Positions 54,039 to 62,247 of a DNA stretch of 64,000 nucleotides are shown here, in pieces. This stretch comes from Baaleninema simplex PCC 7105 (GTDB lineage Bacteria > Cyanobacteriota > Cyanobacteriia > Cyanobacteriales > Geitlerinemataceae). The position numbers and the translations under genes were made by a program. The stretch's first letter is position 1; each line of letters starts with the position of its first letter. The DNA is taken from NCBI RefSeq assembly GCF_000332355.1, contig NZ_KB235958.1, forward strand, positions 566,093-630,092, written 5' to 3'. Below the pieces are notes generated by a model, which ran no database searches, had not been told where the DNA came from, and was given only the letters and a program-made list of their open reading frames with translations.

Positions 54039-54452
54039 TTAACTGTCCGAATCTCCGCCGAGAATGCGAATTTCTCCCAAACTAAACTCCTCGAGTTTCA
54101 AGGCTTTCGTCCCGCCTTTTTCCAAACGACCTAACAACGTCATCAGTTGATTCCACACCAACACCGCCGACAGCAGCGAAACCACCGCCGAAAAGCCGTA
54201 AGCAAAGCGATCGGGAATCGCAAAAAACAGCAACGCCGCCGACAAAAACCCCACCGCCGCGATCGCCATCCCAGTAAACGGGAACAACAACTGCAAACCG
54301 CGAAGCGACGCTAACAAGCGACTCGATCGCGATTTCGACCATTCCTTCAACGTACCGACCAGCGTAACGTAGAACGTATACCCGCAAATCGCCGCCGCCA
54401 CCAAACTAACCGCCATCAAAAAATAGGGAGGATCGGAATAAAACATCGTCAC
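54039..54452 (-). CDS. Small multi-pass membrane protein of unknown function
   Basis: The frame begins with GTG at 54452, with ATG at 54446 as an alternative, giving about 135-137 residues. Three or four hydrophobic segments are visible: PPYFLMAVSLVAAAICGYTF, FPFTGMAIAAVGFLSAALLF and AYGFSAVVSLLSAVLVWNQL. A cytosolic basic loop (KEWSKSRSSRLLASLRG) and an acidic C-terminus follow. No family recognised. It is 78 bp downstream of the UbiB gene on the same strand. Confidence 0.7.
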   Translation of the reverse strand: MTMFYSDPPYFLMAVSLVAAAICGYTFYVTLVGTLKEWSKSRSSRLLASLRGLQLLFPFTGMAIAAVGFLSAALLFFAIPDRFAYGFSAVVSLLSAVLVWNQLMTLLGRLEKGGTKALKLEEFSLGEIRILGGDSDS

Positions 54453-54529
54453 AAACCGCCTAAATGCAAAATTGACCCAAAAAAATGGGAAAGACTCGCG
54501 AACTTTCCCAAGTTATACCTTAAACGGGC

Positions 54530-56245
54530 TTATGGTTGTTGAAAAGCAGCAAAAGCAGCCTCTGGAAACCAATCCGACGCGACCTCCGAGGCGCGACGCA
54601 TAGAAAACTCCGAAATCGCTTCAACCGCCACATCCCATAATTTTTCCGGTTTCACGTCTTCTTTCACCAAATTCCACAGACGTCGCACCTCTTCCGTGTG
54701 AAGGCGATCGTCTTCCGTCAACGCCAGTAACAACTGACGCCGCAAAAACTTCCCTTCGTCCGACAGCAAATATTGCAATCCCAATTGCGCCGTAGGAACG
54801 ATATCGAAATTTCCATCCGTTTGGGCGATTTGGATGAGGTTTTCCAACCGGTGCCATTGGAACTGTCCGTCTTTAAACAACACCTCCAACAAACGGCGAC
54901 GTAACTGGGGCGATTCTCCCTGTAACAAACGCTGTGCTAAATAAGGATAGCCAATATCGACGATTTTAAAACTGGGGTCGAGACTCAAGGCTAAACCTTC
55001 TTGAGTCACTACCGATCGAATAATTAACGCAAACTTCGCCGGAATTCGGAACGGATACTCGTACATCAATTCCGAAAAGCGATCGGTGACCGTCTTAATA
55101 TTGAAGTCCCGAACGCTTTTCCCCAAAATGTCCCCGAGAACCTCTTCTAACGCCGGAACGATGGGGTAAATGTCTGTTTCTGGCGCGAGAAAGCCCAGTT
55201 TTACAAAATCTCGGGCGAGATCTTCATAATCCTTATTCAGCAGGTGAACTAAGGCATCGACGAGGGTTTCTTTCATCCATTCTTCGAGTTGATCCATCAT
55301 CCCGAAGTCGATGTACGCCATTTGATTGTCTTTCGTGGCGAACAAGTTCCCAGGATGGGGATCGGCGTGAAAAAACCCATGTTCGAGTAGTTGTTGTAAC
55401 CCGCTGGTGACGCCTACTTCAATAATAGCTTGAGGTTCGATTCCCGCCTGTTCTAAATTGGTGGTTTCCGTGAGTTTGTATCCGTGAATCCACTCGAGAA
55501 CTAAAACCCGTTTGCTGCAATAGCGCCAATAAATATCAGGAACTTTGACGCGGGGGTTGTTTCGGAAATTGTGGGCGAATTTTTCAGCGTTGTGACCTTC
55601 GTTGATATAATCGATTTCTTCAAATAGTTTCGTTCCGAATTCATCGACTACTAAAACTAAATCGTGACCTAAATTTAACGGTAAAAATCGATCGATCCAA
55701 GTGGCCGCCCAGCGAATCAGATATAAATCTCGGGTAAGAATGGGGAGGAGATTGGGACGTTGAACCTTCACCGCCACTTCTTCCCCACTGTGGAGACGGG
55801 CGCGGTACACTTGCGCCAAACTGGCCGCTGCGATGGGAGAGGGAGAGAGTTCGCGGAAAATCTCTTCTGGCGTCAAATCTAAATCCGCTTCGATAATGCG
55901 TAATGCGGTGTTGTTATCAAACGGCGGAAGTTGGTCTTGAAGTTTGACGAGTTCTTCGAGAAAGTCTTTACGGATTAAATCCGGTCGCGTCGAGAGGGCT
56001 TGGCCGACTTTGATAAATGTCGGCCCGAGATGGGTGAGGGTTTCTCGCAGTTGCTTGGCGCGTTTGGCTTTGTTACGCTCGGGGCGATCGAACCATTCAT
56101 CGAATTTCAAGCCCAGGAAAAATCCAGCCAAGAGCCAGAGAACCACGATCGCACGCCAAACCGCTTCCCAGGGACGACGCTGGAAGTAACGGGCGATCGC
56201 TTTGGCGTTGTAGCACCGTAACTCAGCTAAAGGGTGAGGATTCAC
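54530..56245 (-). CDS. ABC1/UbiB-family atypical kinase
   Basis: ABC1/UbiB kinases support quinone metabolism; in cyanobacteria and chloroplasts they also govern prenyl-lipid and stress responses. The 571-residue product shows the KxGQ motif (PTFIKVGQALSTRPDLI, K79-Q82), the Ala-rich loop IAAASLAQVYRARLHSG, the catalytic lysine in EVAVKVQRPNL, FFHADPHPGNLF and AYIDFGMMDQL. A predicted transmembrane segment lies near the N-terminus (AIVVLWLLAGFFLGLKF) and the C-terminal extension is helical. There are often several paralogues per genome, so a precise role is not assigned. Confidence 0.93.
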   Translation of the reverse strand: MNPHPLAELRCYNAKAIARYFQRRPWEAVWRAIVVLWLLAGFFLGLKFDEWFDRPERNKAKRAKQLRETLTHLGPTFIKVGQALSTRPDLIRKDFLEELVKLQDQLPPFDNNTALRIIEADLDLTPEEIFRELSPSPIAAASLAQVYRARLHSGEEVAVKVQRPNLLPILTRDLYLIRWAATWIDRFLPLNLGHDLVLVVDEFGTKLFEEIDYINEGHNAEKFAHNFRNNPRVKVPDIYWRYCSKRVLVLEWIHGYKLTETTNLEQAGIEPQAIIEVGVTSGLQQLLEHGFFHADPHPGNLFATKDNQMAYIDFGMMDQLEEWMKETLVDALVHLLNKDYEDLARDFVKLGFLAPETDIYPIVPALEEVLGDILGKSVRDFNIKTVTDRFSELMYEYPFRIPAKFALIIRSVVTQEGLALSLDPSFKIVDIGYPYLAQRLLQGESPQLRRRLLEVLFKDGQFQWHRLENLIQIAQTDGNFDIVPTAQLGLQYLLSDEGKFLRRQLLLALTEDDRLHTEEVRRLWNLVKEDVKPEKLWDVAVEAISEFSMRRASEVASDWFPEAAFAAFQQP

Positions 56246-56527
56246 GCTAACTTTTGCCTCTTTCAGAACGAACGACGGTAGGGAACTTTGGGACGAAACT
56301 CGCGTTGCTTTAGACTTTCTTTAGACTAAGGACTTTAGAGATCGATATGACAGTTCCTTAACTAAAGTATACAAAACTACAGAATCTTTGGAGTCGAAAT
56401 AAACCTCGACGCCCGCCGGTCAAACCCTCGAATTCCCCGAGATCCCTATTGCTGTAGATTCGCGACTTCGCTAGGATCGCAACCATCTCGCGTCGTTTCT
56501 CGAGCGATCCCCACTGAGATTTCTGTC

Positions 56528-56881
56528 ATGTTTTCCGTCCCGTTCGATCGCGGCGAACTCGTTGCGGTTCTCAGCATCAACCTGTTCCTTTCCCTCGGAG
56601 GATTCGTCTTGGCCGGCTCTCTCTGGCAAGTGCGATCGCGCCTGTCCCAATTAGCCGACACGCTATCTGAGGTCGAACGTCACGCCGCCGAAAATTTGCC
56701 CCGAGTTCCCGACCTCCTGCACGACCGACAACAGCAAATCGTCCAGACCCGCGATCGCTACCATCGCCTTCTCCACACCCTTTCTCTATTCCAACAACTC
56801 CTACAGCTCAGTCTTTGGCTGCTGCGCCTGACACGCCAAAATAACCGTTTCAACCCCTTCACCGAGTCTCCCAATCGATAG
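56528..56881 (+). CDS. Membrane-anchored small protein, first of a three-gene set
   Basis: The 117-residue product has one N-terminal transmembrane segment (AVLSINLFLSLGGFVLAGSLW), then a helical region with heptad-like spacing (LSQLADTLSEVERHAAENLP, LQLSLWLLRLTRQNNRF). No recognisable domain is present. It is 67 bp upstream of the YtxH-like gene, and the following DUF948-like gene suggests a small envelope-associated operon. Upstream spacer 56246-56527 shows nothing recognisable. Confidence 0.7.
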   Translation: MFSVPFDRGELVAVLSINLFLSLGGFVLAGSLWQVRSRLSQLADTLSEVERHAAENLPRVPDLLHDRQQQIVQTRDRYHRLLHTLSLFQQLLQLSLWLLRLTRQNNRFNPFTESPNR

Positions 56882-56948
56882 ACTCCCAAACGTCCAGGGA
56901 GAGAAAAGCCACGTACAATAAGGATCGAGACTCATTCGATCGAAACCC

Positions 56949-57314
56949 ATGCCGAACAACCGAACAGGCGCGTTTATCGGGGGAGTGTTACTCGGTGGCG
57001 TCGTCGGCGCTGTCACCGGCGTATTACTCGCACCGCGATCGGGACGCGAAACGCGAAAACTCCTGAAAAAATCCGCTCGAGCCATGCCCGACCTCGCCGA
57101 AGACCTGACCTCCAACGTGCAACTGCAAGCCGATCGCCTTTCCGAATCTGCCCTGCGGAACTGGGAAGATACCCTGGCGAGACTGCGCGAGGCTGTATCC
57201 GCCGGAATCGCCGCTTCCCAAGCAGCTACTCGAGACGACGAATCTGAGACGTCCGAGCCTCCCGCAGACTCCCCAAACTCCCAACCCTCCGTCCTCAGCG
57301 ATCGATCGACCTAA
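56949..57314 (+). CDS. YtxH-domain protein
   Basis: The 121-residue product begins with GAFIGGVLLGGVVGAVTGVLLAPRSGRETRK, the glycine-rich transmembrane helix and basic flank typical of YtxH proteins. A helix with acidic/basic charge (ADRLSESALRNWEDTLARLR) and a Ser/Pro-rich tail follow. These proteins are membrane-anchored and stress-related in other bacteria; function here is unknown. Confidence 0.85.
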   Translation: MPNNRTGAFIGGVLLGGVVGAVTGVLLAPRSGRETRKLLKKSARAMPDLAEDLTSNVQLQADRLSESALRNWEDTLARLREAVSAGIAASQAATRDDESETSEPPADSPNSQPSVLSDRST

Positions 57315-57324
57315 CCTCAAACCC

Positions 57325-57831
57325 GTGACCGAACCCGTTTTTTGGCTAGGACTATCCCTGGGAATAGTCGCCTTCAGTCTCGTGGCTGTGACTCTGACTT
57401 TAATTCCCGCCGTCCGCGAACTCCAACGCGCCGCCAACAGTATTGAAAAACTCGCCGATACCCTCTCGCGAGAACTGCCACCCACCCTCGAAGTCTTTCG
57501 CTCGACCGGATTAGAAATTGGCGAACTGACCGACGAGGTGAGTACGGGGGTTAAAAACGCTGGCGAAGTCGTCGGTCACGTCAACCAGAGCGTCTCGAGC
57601 GTCAAGCAGCAAACTCAGCGCGTGCGCGGAACGACGCGGGGTTTTGTCGCCGGTGTCAAAGCCGCATGGCAAGTATGGCAACGTGGAGAGCATCCCGCGA
57701 CCCGCAGCGAACCGTCGGTCTCCTCTTCCTCCCCGATCTCGTTCGCTGAAAAACCTGAAGACACGCAAAACGGCAATTCCAAAGCCGTCTCCGAACCCGA
57801 GACGCCGATGGTAGATGAGGAGATAAGGTGA
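57325..57831 (+). CDS. DUF948-like membrane-anchored protein
   Basis: The start is GTG at 57325, ten bases after the YtxH stop, giving 168 residues. One N-terminal transmembrane segment (GLSLGIVAFSLVAVTLTLI) is followed by a long helical methyl-accepting-like coiled coil (LQRAANSIEKLADTLSRELP, EVSTGVKNAGEVVGHVNQSVSSV). A Ser/Pro/Glu-rich tail ends it. This matches the DUF948 type, often paired with YtxH proteins. Function unknown. Confidence 0.75.
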   Translation: MTEPVFWLGLSLGIVAFSLVAVTLTLIPAVRELQRAANSIEKLADTLSRELPPTLEVFRSTGLEIGELTDEVSTGVKNAGEVVGHVNQSVSSVKQQTQRVRGTTRGFVAGVKAAWQVWQRGEHPATRSEPSVSSSSPISFAEKPEDTQNGNSKAVSEPETPMVDEEIR

Positions 57832-58198
57832 AAGGGGGATAAGTGCGTGAGGGGGGAACAGATGCGGGCTACGGTTCACTTTCCACTGTTGGCAGCTCAC
57901 TGCACAAGCGGCTCGTACGGAATCCGCATCTCAATGCTTCGGCTTTCTTGGTGCGCGTACGCTCAGCGTTGAGTCCGAGCGGAGTCAAGGACTCAAATAC
58001 TGGCTTTGTTCAACTCGACAAGCCCCTCTATCCCCCCAACCTCCCTTTGAAAGGGGGGCTAAGGGGGGATGTCGTGAAGATTTCTTGAAAGCCAACAAAA
58101 GCGGTTTGTGACGACGGTTCACGTTCCCTACGGTTTACTTTCGCATCTTGCAAACTGTCCTGAAAACCGTTATCAACTATCAATTATCAATTATTCTC
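57832..58198. other. Spacer with unassigned structured sequence and palindromic repeat
   Basis: 57840-58018 holds an uncoded, GC-moderate stretch (GCACAAGCGGCTCGTACGG, ACGCTCAGCGTTGAGTCCGA) that looks like a remnant of a mobile or RNA element, but I cannot assign it. 58030-58068 is a palindromic repeat CCCCCCAACCTCCCTTTGAA with AAGGGGGGCTAAGGGGGG, of the class that is inserted in the giant gene at 22568. Confidence 0.45.
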
Positions 58199-59626
58199 AT
58201 GCCTTCTCGATCGCGTCTCGTCCGAAAGCGCAAACCCCAATCGCTCTGGTTTGAAAAACTCATGGCGATCGTCGCCATTCTCGACGTAGGCTTCGTTCTT
58301 TTCGATCTCAGTTACGTTCCCTGGCGAGATTTCTATTACCGTTACTTGCCCGCAGCGTTCCACGAAACTTACGACAAAATCAAAGGTATCGAACCCCATC
58401 GCGATACCCAACAATATCTCGAACTCGTCGATAACCTCGAAGAACAAGTCGCCGCAACCGGCGTTCAGTCTTCCCAAGTCGAGCCGATCCTCGAAGAACT
58501 GAGACAGCAAAGCGTAGCCACTATCGACGAAAACCCGTTTCAAATTGCCAATAAAACCGGAACTCTCGAAAAAATCAAAAACGAAATGCGCGATCGCATG
58601 GAGGAAGAATCTGCCAAAGATGCGTTTCGCCAATTTTGGAATCAAAACCATCTTACCCCATCGAATTGGCGCCAAGAAATCGCGTTTTTTAACGAAGAAA
58701 TTGCTCCGAGAATGGAGACGAATTACTATCGTTCTCTCAGCGTTCGCGGTACGTTTACCGATCGCTTTTGGGCGATCGACATTTGGTTTATCGGCTTGTT
58801 CGGTATAGAATTTATTGCCCGAACGTGGCTGATTTCCAGACGAGTGGGTATGCCCTGGAAAGAAGCGTGGCTGTTGCGGTGGTACGATATCTTTTGGCTG
58901 ATTCCCTTTTCAGGATTGGGCGTTCCCCTGCTCGGATTGTTGCGGATAATTCCCCTGATTTTTCGCCTCGATCGATCCGAACTGGTCAACCTCAAACCCA
59001 TTCGCGCTCAAATCAATCAAGGAATCGTCGCCGCTCTCGCGGGAGAAATTACCGAAACCGTCGTCATTCGCATTATCGACCAGTTACAGAACGCTATCGA
59101 AGAAGACGCGATCGCCGACTTTCTCCACTCTCCAAGACGACAATACATCGACCTCAACGATATCGACGAAATCGAAGTCTTATCGAACCGCTTCTTGCAT
59201 TTGAGCGTATATGAAGTGCTGCCGCGCATCAAACCCGATCTCGAAGCCTTGCTGCACCACAGCCTCACCGTGGGGTTGAAAGGAACGGCGTTTTATACCA
59301 GCATTCAAAGCGTTCCCGGCTTGAAAGACGCCCCCGATCGCATCGTCAAAGAACTCGTCGAACAGACGACCGATACCCTGTACGGTCTCGTCCGAGGGGC
59401 GATCGAAGATCCCGTCGGTGCCAAACTGTTCGAGCGCCTCGTCCATAAATTCACCGAATCCTTGGGCAGCGAAGTGGGAAAACCCGATAATATCGATGAA
59501 ATCCAAGTTTTACTGTCCGATTTTCTCGAAGAAGTTAAAATCAACTACGTGCGGCGATCGGAAATCGAAGACGTCGAAGTCATCATTCAAGAAAGCAAGC
59601 GACTGCGGGAAGCCGCACAGAAATAG
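58199..59626 (+). CDS. Membrane protein with coiled coil and voltage-channel-like helices, unknown function
   Basis: The ATG at 58199 gives 475 residues (MPSRSRLVRKRKPQSLWFEK); an in-frame upstream start adds 17. An N-terminal hydrophobic segment (LMAIVAILDVGFVLFDLSYV) is followed by a largely helical, charged part (60-185). A central group of hydrophobic helices (FWAIDIWFIGLFGIEFIART, WYDIFWLIPFSGLGVPLLGL, LRIIPLIFRLDRSELVNLKP) resembles the S1-S4-like module of ion-channel-type proteins, including a basic helix. A long cytosolic helical domain follows to the C-terminus. No pore-loop selectivity filter is seen, so it is probably not a channel itself. Similar proteins occur widely in cyanobacteria, unassigned. 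Confidence 0.75.
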   Translation: MPSRSRLVRKRKPQSLWFEKLMAIVAILDVGFVLFDLSYVPWRDFYYRYLPAAFHETYDKIKGIEPHRDTQQYLELVDNLEEQVAATGVQSSQVEPILEELRQQSVATIDENPFQIANKTGTLEKIKNEMRDRMEEESAKDAFRQFWNQNHLTPSNWRQEIAFFNEEIAPRMETNYYRSLSVRGTFTDRFWAIDIWFIGLFGIEFIARTWLISRRVGMPWKEAWLLRWYDIFWLIPFSGLGVPLLGLLRIIPLIFRLDRSELVNLKPIRAQINQGIVAALAGEITETVVIRIIDQLQNAIEEDAIADFLHSPRRQYIDLNDIDEIEVLSNRFLHLSVYEVLPRIKPDLEALLHHSLTVGLKGTAFYTSIQSVPGLKDAPDRIVKELVEQTTDTLYGLVRGAIEDPVGAKLFERLVHKFTESLGSEVGKPDNIDEIQVLLSDFLEEVKINYVRRSEIEDVEVIIQESKRLREAAQK

Positions 59627-60007
59627 ACGATAAGTTGACGGTATGATGGGAACTCTCCCCCTCTCCCTTGCTCCCCTGCTCCCCCTCTCCCCTGCTCCCC
59701 CTACTCCCCATCACTGTTGCGGAAAAATTTTTGATAAGCTAGAACTGCTTGTGGGTTTACCCGGCCTTTTCAATTGAGATACCTCGGCCAGTTCGGCGCA
59801 GTGGAGATCGAGCTGCGAAACTAACGGCGTCCGGGCCAGACCCCAGGTATTCGATAACCCAGACGGTCGGGCATACCACAGACGCTCGGTGAAAGAAGGT
59901 CGAGAGACCACCAGCGATCCGATCGTCTTCCTTTGGCCAGTTTGGCACGTCGAAGGAATCCCTCGGCCTCGAGATTAGAAGCCTCTCGAAGTCGCCGAAA
60001 TTTGGTG
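59627..60007. other. Spacer before rimP
   Basis: Contains a polypyrimidine CTCCCCCTCT repeat (59655-59705) and about 300 bp with no persuasive reading frame. It carries several structured stretches and probably includes the 5' leader of the rimP-nusA transcript. Confidence 0.45.
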
Positions 60008-60032
60008 AAGTGGGTGCGTACCCACTTTTTTT
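60008..60032 (+). terminator. Leader terminator upstream of rimP
   Basis: AAGTGGGT (60008-60015) pairs perfectly with ACCCACTT (60020-60027) across a GCGT loop, followed by TTTTT. It lies only 16 bases before the rimP start, inside the presumed leader, and so is positioned to attenuate the operon that encodes the termination factor NusA. Confidence 0.85.
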
Positions 60033-60047
60033 GTTGCAGTTCGCTTT

Positions 60048-60500
60048 ATGACCCATCCCCCGATCCCCAAAATTTTAGAATTGGCAACCCCTGTCGCCGC
60101 AGATTTAGGCTTAGAACTCGTCGGGGCGGTTTTCCAAACCAACCAGCGCCCTCCGGTGTTGCGTGTCGATATCCGCAATCCCGACGGCGATACGAGTCTC
60201 GACAACTGCGAAGCCATGAGTCGCGCCCTCGAAGCCGCTCTAGACGCTAGCGATGTCATTCCCGACGCTTACGTGCTAGAAATTTCAAGTCCCGGTTTGT
60301 CCGAGACTTTAACCAGCGATCGAGACTTCGTCGCCTTCAAAGGATTTTCTGTGACCGTCACGACCGCCGAACCGTACAAAGGTCAAACCTCATGGAACGG
60401 CCAGCTCGTGAGCCGAGACGAAACCCACGTCAAGCTCAGTTGTAAAGGCCGGATCCTATCCGTTCCGCGAGAAGCGATCGCCTCAGTTCGTCTCGACTGA
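60048..60500 (+). CDS. rimP: Ribosome maturation factor RimP
   Basis: RimP helps assemble the 30S ribosomal subunit. The 150-residue product shows [54 protein letters not shown] and [20 protein letters not shown], the family core. It leads the conserved rimP-nusA-ylxR-infB order. Confidence 0.95.
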   Translation: MTHPPIPKILELATPVAADLGLELVGAVFQTNQRPPVLRVDIRNPDGDTSLDNCEAMSRALEAALDASDVIPDAYVLEISSPGLSETLTSDRDFVAFKGFSVTVTTAEPYKGQTSWNGQLVSRDETHVKLSCKGRILSVPREAIASVRLD

Positions 60501-60599
60501 CGCGGCGCTCCCCCCGTAGAACCCGTTCGCAAACATCCGTGCGTTAACGAAGGTTAACGTTCGATACCAAGCACCCTACAAACCTGGAGGAGATCGACT

Positions 60600-61910
60600 A
60601 TGTCTATGGTTAGCTTGCCCGGACTGGCAGATATGATCGAGAACATCAGTCAAGAGCGTAACCTGCCCAAACCCGCCGTTCAAGCCGCACTGCGAGAAGC
60701 CCTTCTCAAAGGCTACGAACGCTATCGCCGCACCCAACGCCTCGACGGAACGCAATTTGACGATACCTATTTCGACAACGTCGAAGTAGAACTCGACATC
60801 GAAGAAGAAGGCTTTCGCGTCTTAGCCACCAAAACCATCGTCGAAGAAGTCAGCGTTACCGATCGCGAAATTTCCCTCAAAGAAGTCCGAGAAGTCGCCG
60901 CCGAAGCCCAACTCGGCGATACCGTCGTTCTCGACGTGACCCCCGAACGGGACGATTTCGGGCGCATGGCCGCCATTCAAACCAAACAAGTCCTCGCCCA
61001 AAAACTGCGAGACCAACAACGAAAACTCATTCAAGAAGAATTTCAAGACCTCGAAGGCGAAATCTTACAAGCTCGGGTCTTGCGCTTCGAGCGTCAATCG
61101 GCCATCGTCGCCGTCAGCAGCGGTTTCGGCCGTCCCGAAGTCGAAGCCGAACTGTCCAAACGCGAACAACTTCCCAACGACAACTATCGCGCCAACGCGA
61201 CGTTTAAAGTACTGCTCAAGCGAGTTTGTGAAGGCCCCCATCGCGGTCCCCAACTGCAAGTCTCTCGAGCGGACGCAGGACTCGTCGTGTACCTGTTCGA
61301 GAACGAAGTTCCCGAAATCGAAGACGAAGTCGTACGGATCGTTGCCGTGGCCAGAGAGGCCAATCCTCCCTCTCGTTATGTCGGACCGCGAACCAAAATC
61401 GCCGTCGATACCCTCGAGCGAGATGTCGATCCCGTCGGAGCTTGCATTGGCGCTCGGGGATCGCGCATTCAAGTCGTGGTCAACGAACTGCGCGGCGAAA
61501 AAATCGACGTGATTCGCTGGTCGCCCGATCCCGCGACGTACATCGCCAACGCCCTATCTCCGGCTCGCGTCGACGAAGTGCGCCTCGTCGATCCCGAAGC
61601 CCGACAAGCTCACGTCCTCGTTCCTGAAAACCAACTGAGCCTAGCGATCGGCAAAGAAGGACAAAACGTGCGCTTGGCTGCACGGTTGACAGGATGGAAA
61701 ATTGATATTAAAGATACGGCCAAGTACCTACGCGACCTCGAAGCGTCTCGAGACACGACCCCGGAAGCCGACGAACCCTCCGAGCCTGAAGCCGTTGCGG
61801 TCATCGACGCCCCCGAGGAAGACGAGAACGTTACGGAAGTTGCCGCACCGACTTCGAGTCCCGAAACTGAGGAAGAATATAAAGAAACACTGACGAACTC
61901 TCAAACATGA
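60600..61910 (+). CDS. nusA: Transcription termination/antitermination factor NusA
   Basis: NusA binds RNA polymerase and nascent RNA and regulates pausing, termination and antitermination. GGAGGAG precedes the ATG at 60600. The 436-residue product has the N-terminal RNA-polymerase-binding domain ([20 protein letters not shown]), S1-type segment and two KH domains ([39 protein letters not shown]). A C-terminal acidic tail replaces the E. coli-type acidic repeats, as usual in cyanobacteria. The last codons overlap the ylxR start by 4 nt (ATGA). Confidence 0.97.
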   Translation: MSMVSLPGLADMIENISQERNLPKPAVQAALREALLKGYERYRRTQRLDGTQFDDTYFDNVEVELDIEEEGFRVLATKTIVEEVSVTDREISLKEVREVAAEAQLGDTVVLDVTPERDDFGRMAAIQTKQVLAQKLRDQQRKLIQEEFQDLEGEILQARVLRFERQSAIVAVSSGFGRPEVEAELSKREQLPNDNYRANATFKVLLKRVCEGPHRGPQLQVSRADAGLVVYLFENEVPEIEDEVVRIVAVAREANPPSRYVGPRTKIAVDTLERDVDPVGACIGARGSRIQVVVNELRGEKIDVIRWSPDPATYIANALSPARVDEVRLVDPEARQAHVLVPENQLSLAIGKEGQNVRLAARLTGWKIDIKDTAKYLRDLEASRDTTPEADEPSEPEAVAVIDAPEEDENVTEVAAPTSSPETEEEYKETLTNSQT

Positions 61911-62242
61911 AACCCAACGTTCGGCGGTGTATAAGTTGTGGAAAAGTCGCCCCCAAAGATGCCTTTTGGCGGGTCGTCAGAGTCCATCCATCCCATCAGT
62001 TACAATTAGATCGAGGGATGGGGCGATCGGCGTATATTTGTCCCCGAGCCGATTGCCTAAAAACCGCCCAAAAAAAGAACCGACTCGGACGCACGCTCAG
62101 AGCCAGTGTACCCCCATCGGTTTACTCGACCCTTTGGCAGCGTCTGTCAGAAATACGGGAACGACGTCCGCCCAAAACCGACGAATCACAAGACGAATCC
62201 ACCATTCGCCAGGGACAAGCAAATGATGACATAAGAGGTTAG
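61907..62242 (+). CDS. ylxR: YlxR-family (DUF448) putative RNA-binding protein
   Basis: The 111-residue product has the YlxR fold: [40 protein letters not shown] and [19 protein letters not shown]. Cysteines C9/C12 with C44/C49 may bind metal. It overlaps nusA by 4 nt and ends five bases before infB, so translation is coupled. YlxR proteins bind RNA; a role in ribosome or transcript handling is inferred from the family and position. Confidence 0.92.
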   Translation: MKPNVRRCISCGKVAPKDAFWRVVRVHPSHQLQLDRGMGRSAYICPRADCLKTAQKKNRLGRTLRASVPPSVYSTLWQRLSEIRERRPPKTDESQDESTIRQGQANDDIRG

Positions 62243-62247
62243 ATTGG

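Noticed and set aside
57840-58018. Group II intron end
   Set aside because: A conserved domain V hairpin is not seen, and no intron-encoded protein is near.
59711-60056. Overlapping short frames before rimP
   Set aside because: They lack codon bias and overlap the leader hairpin; no known product.
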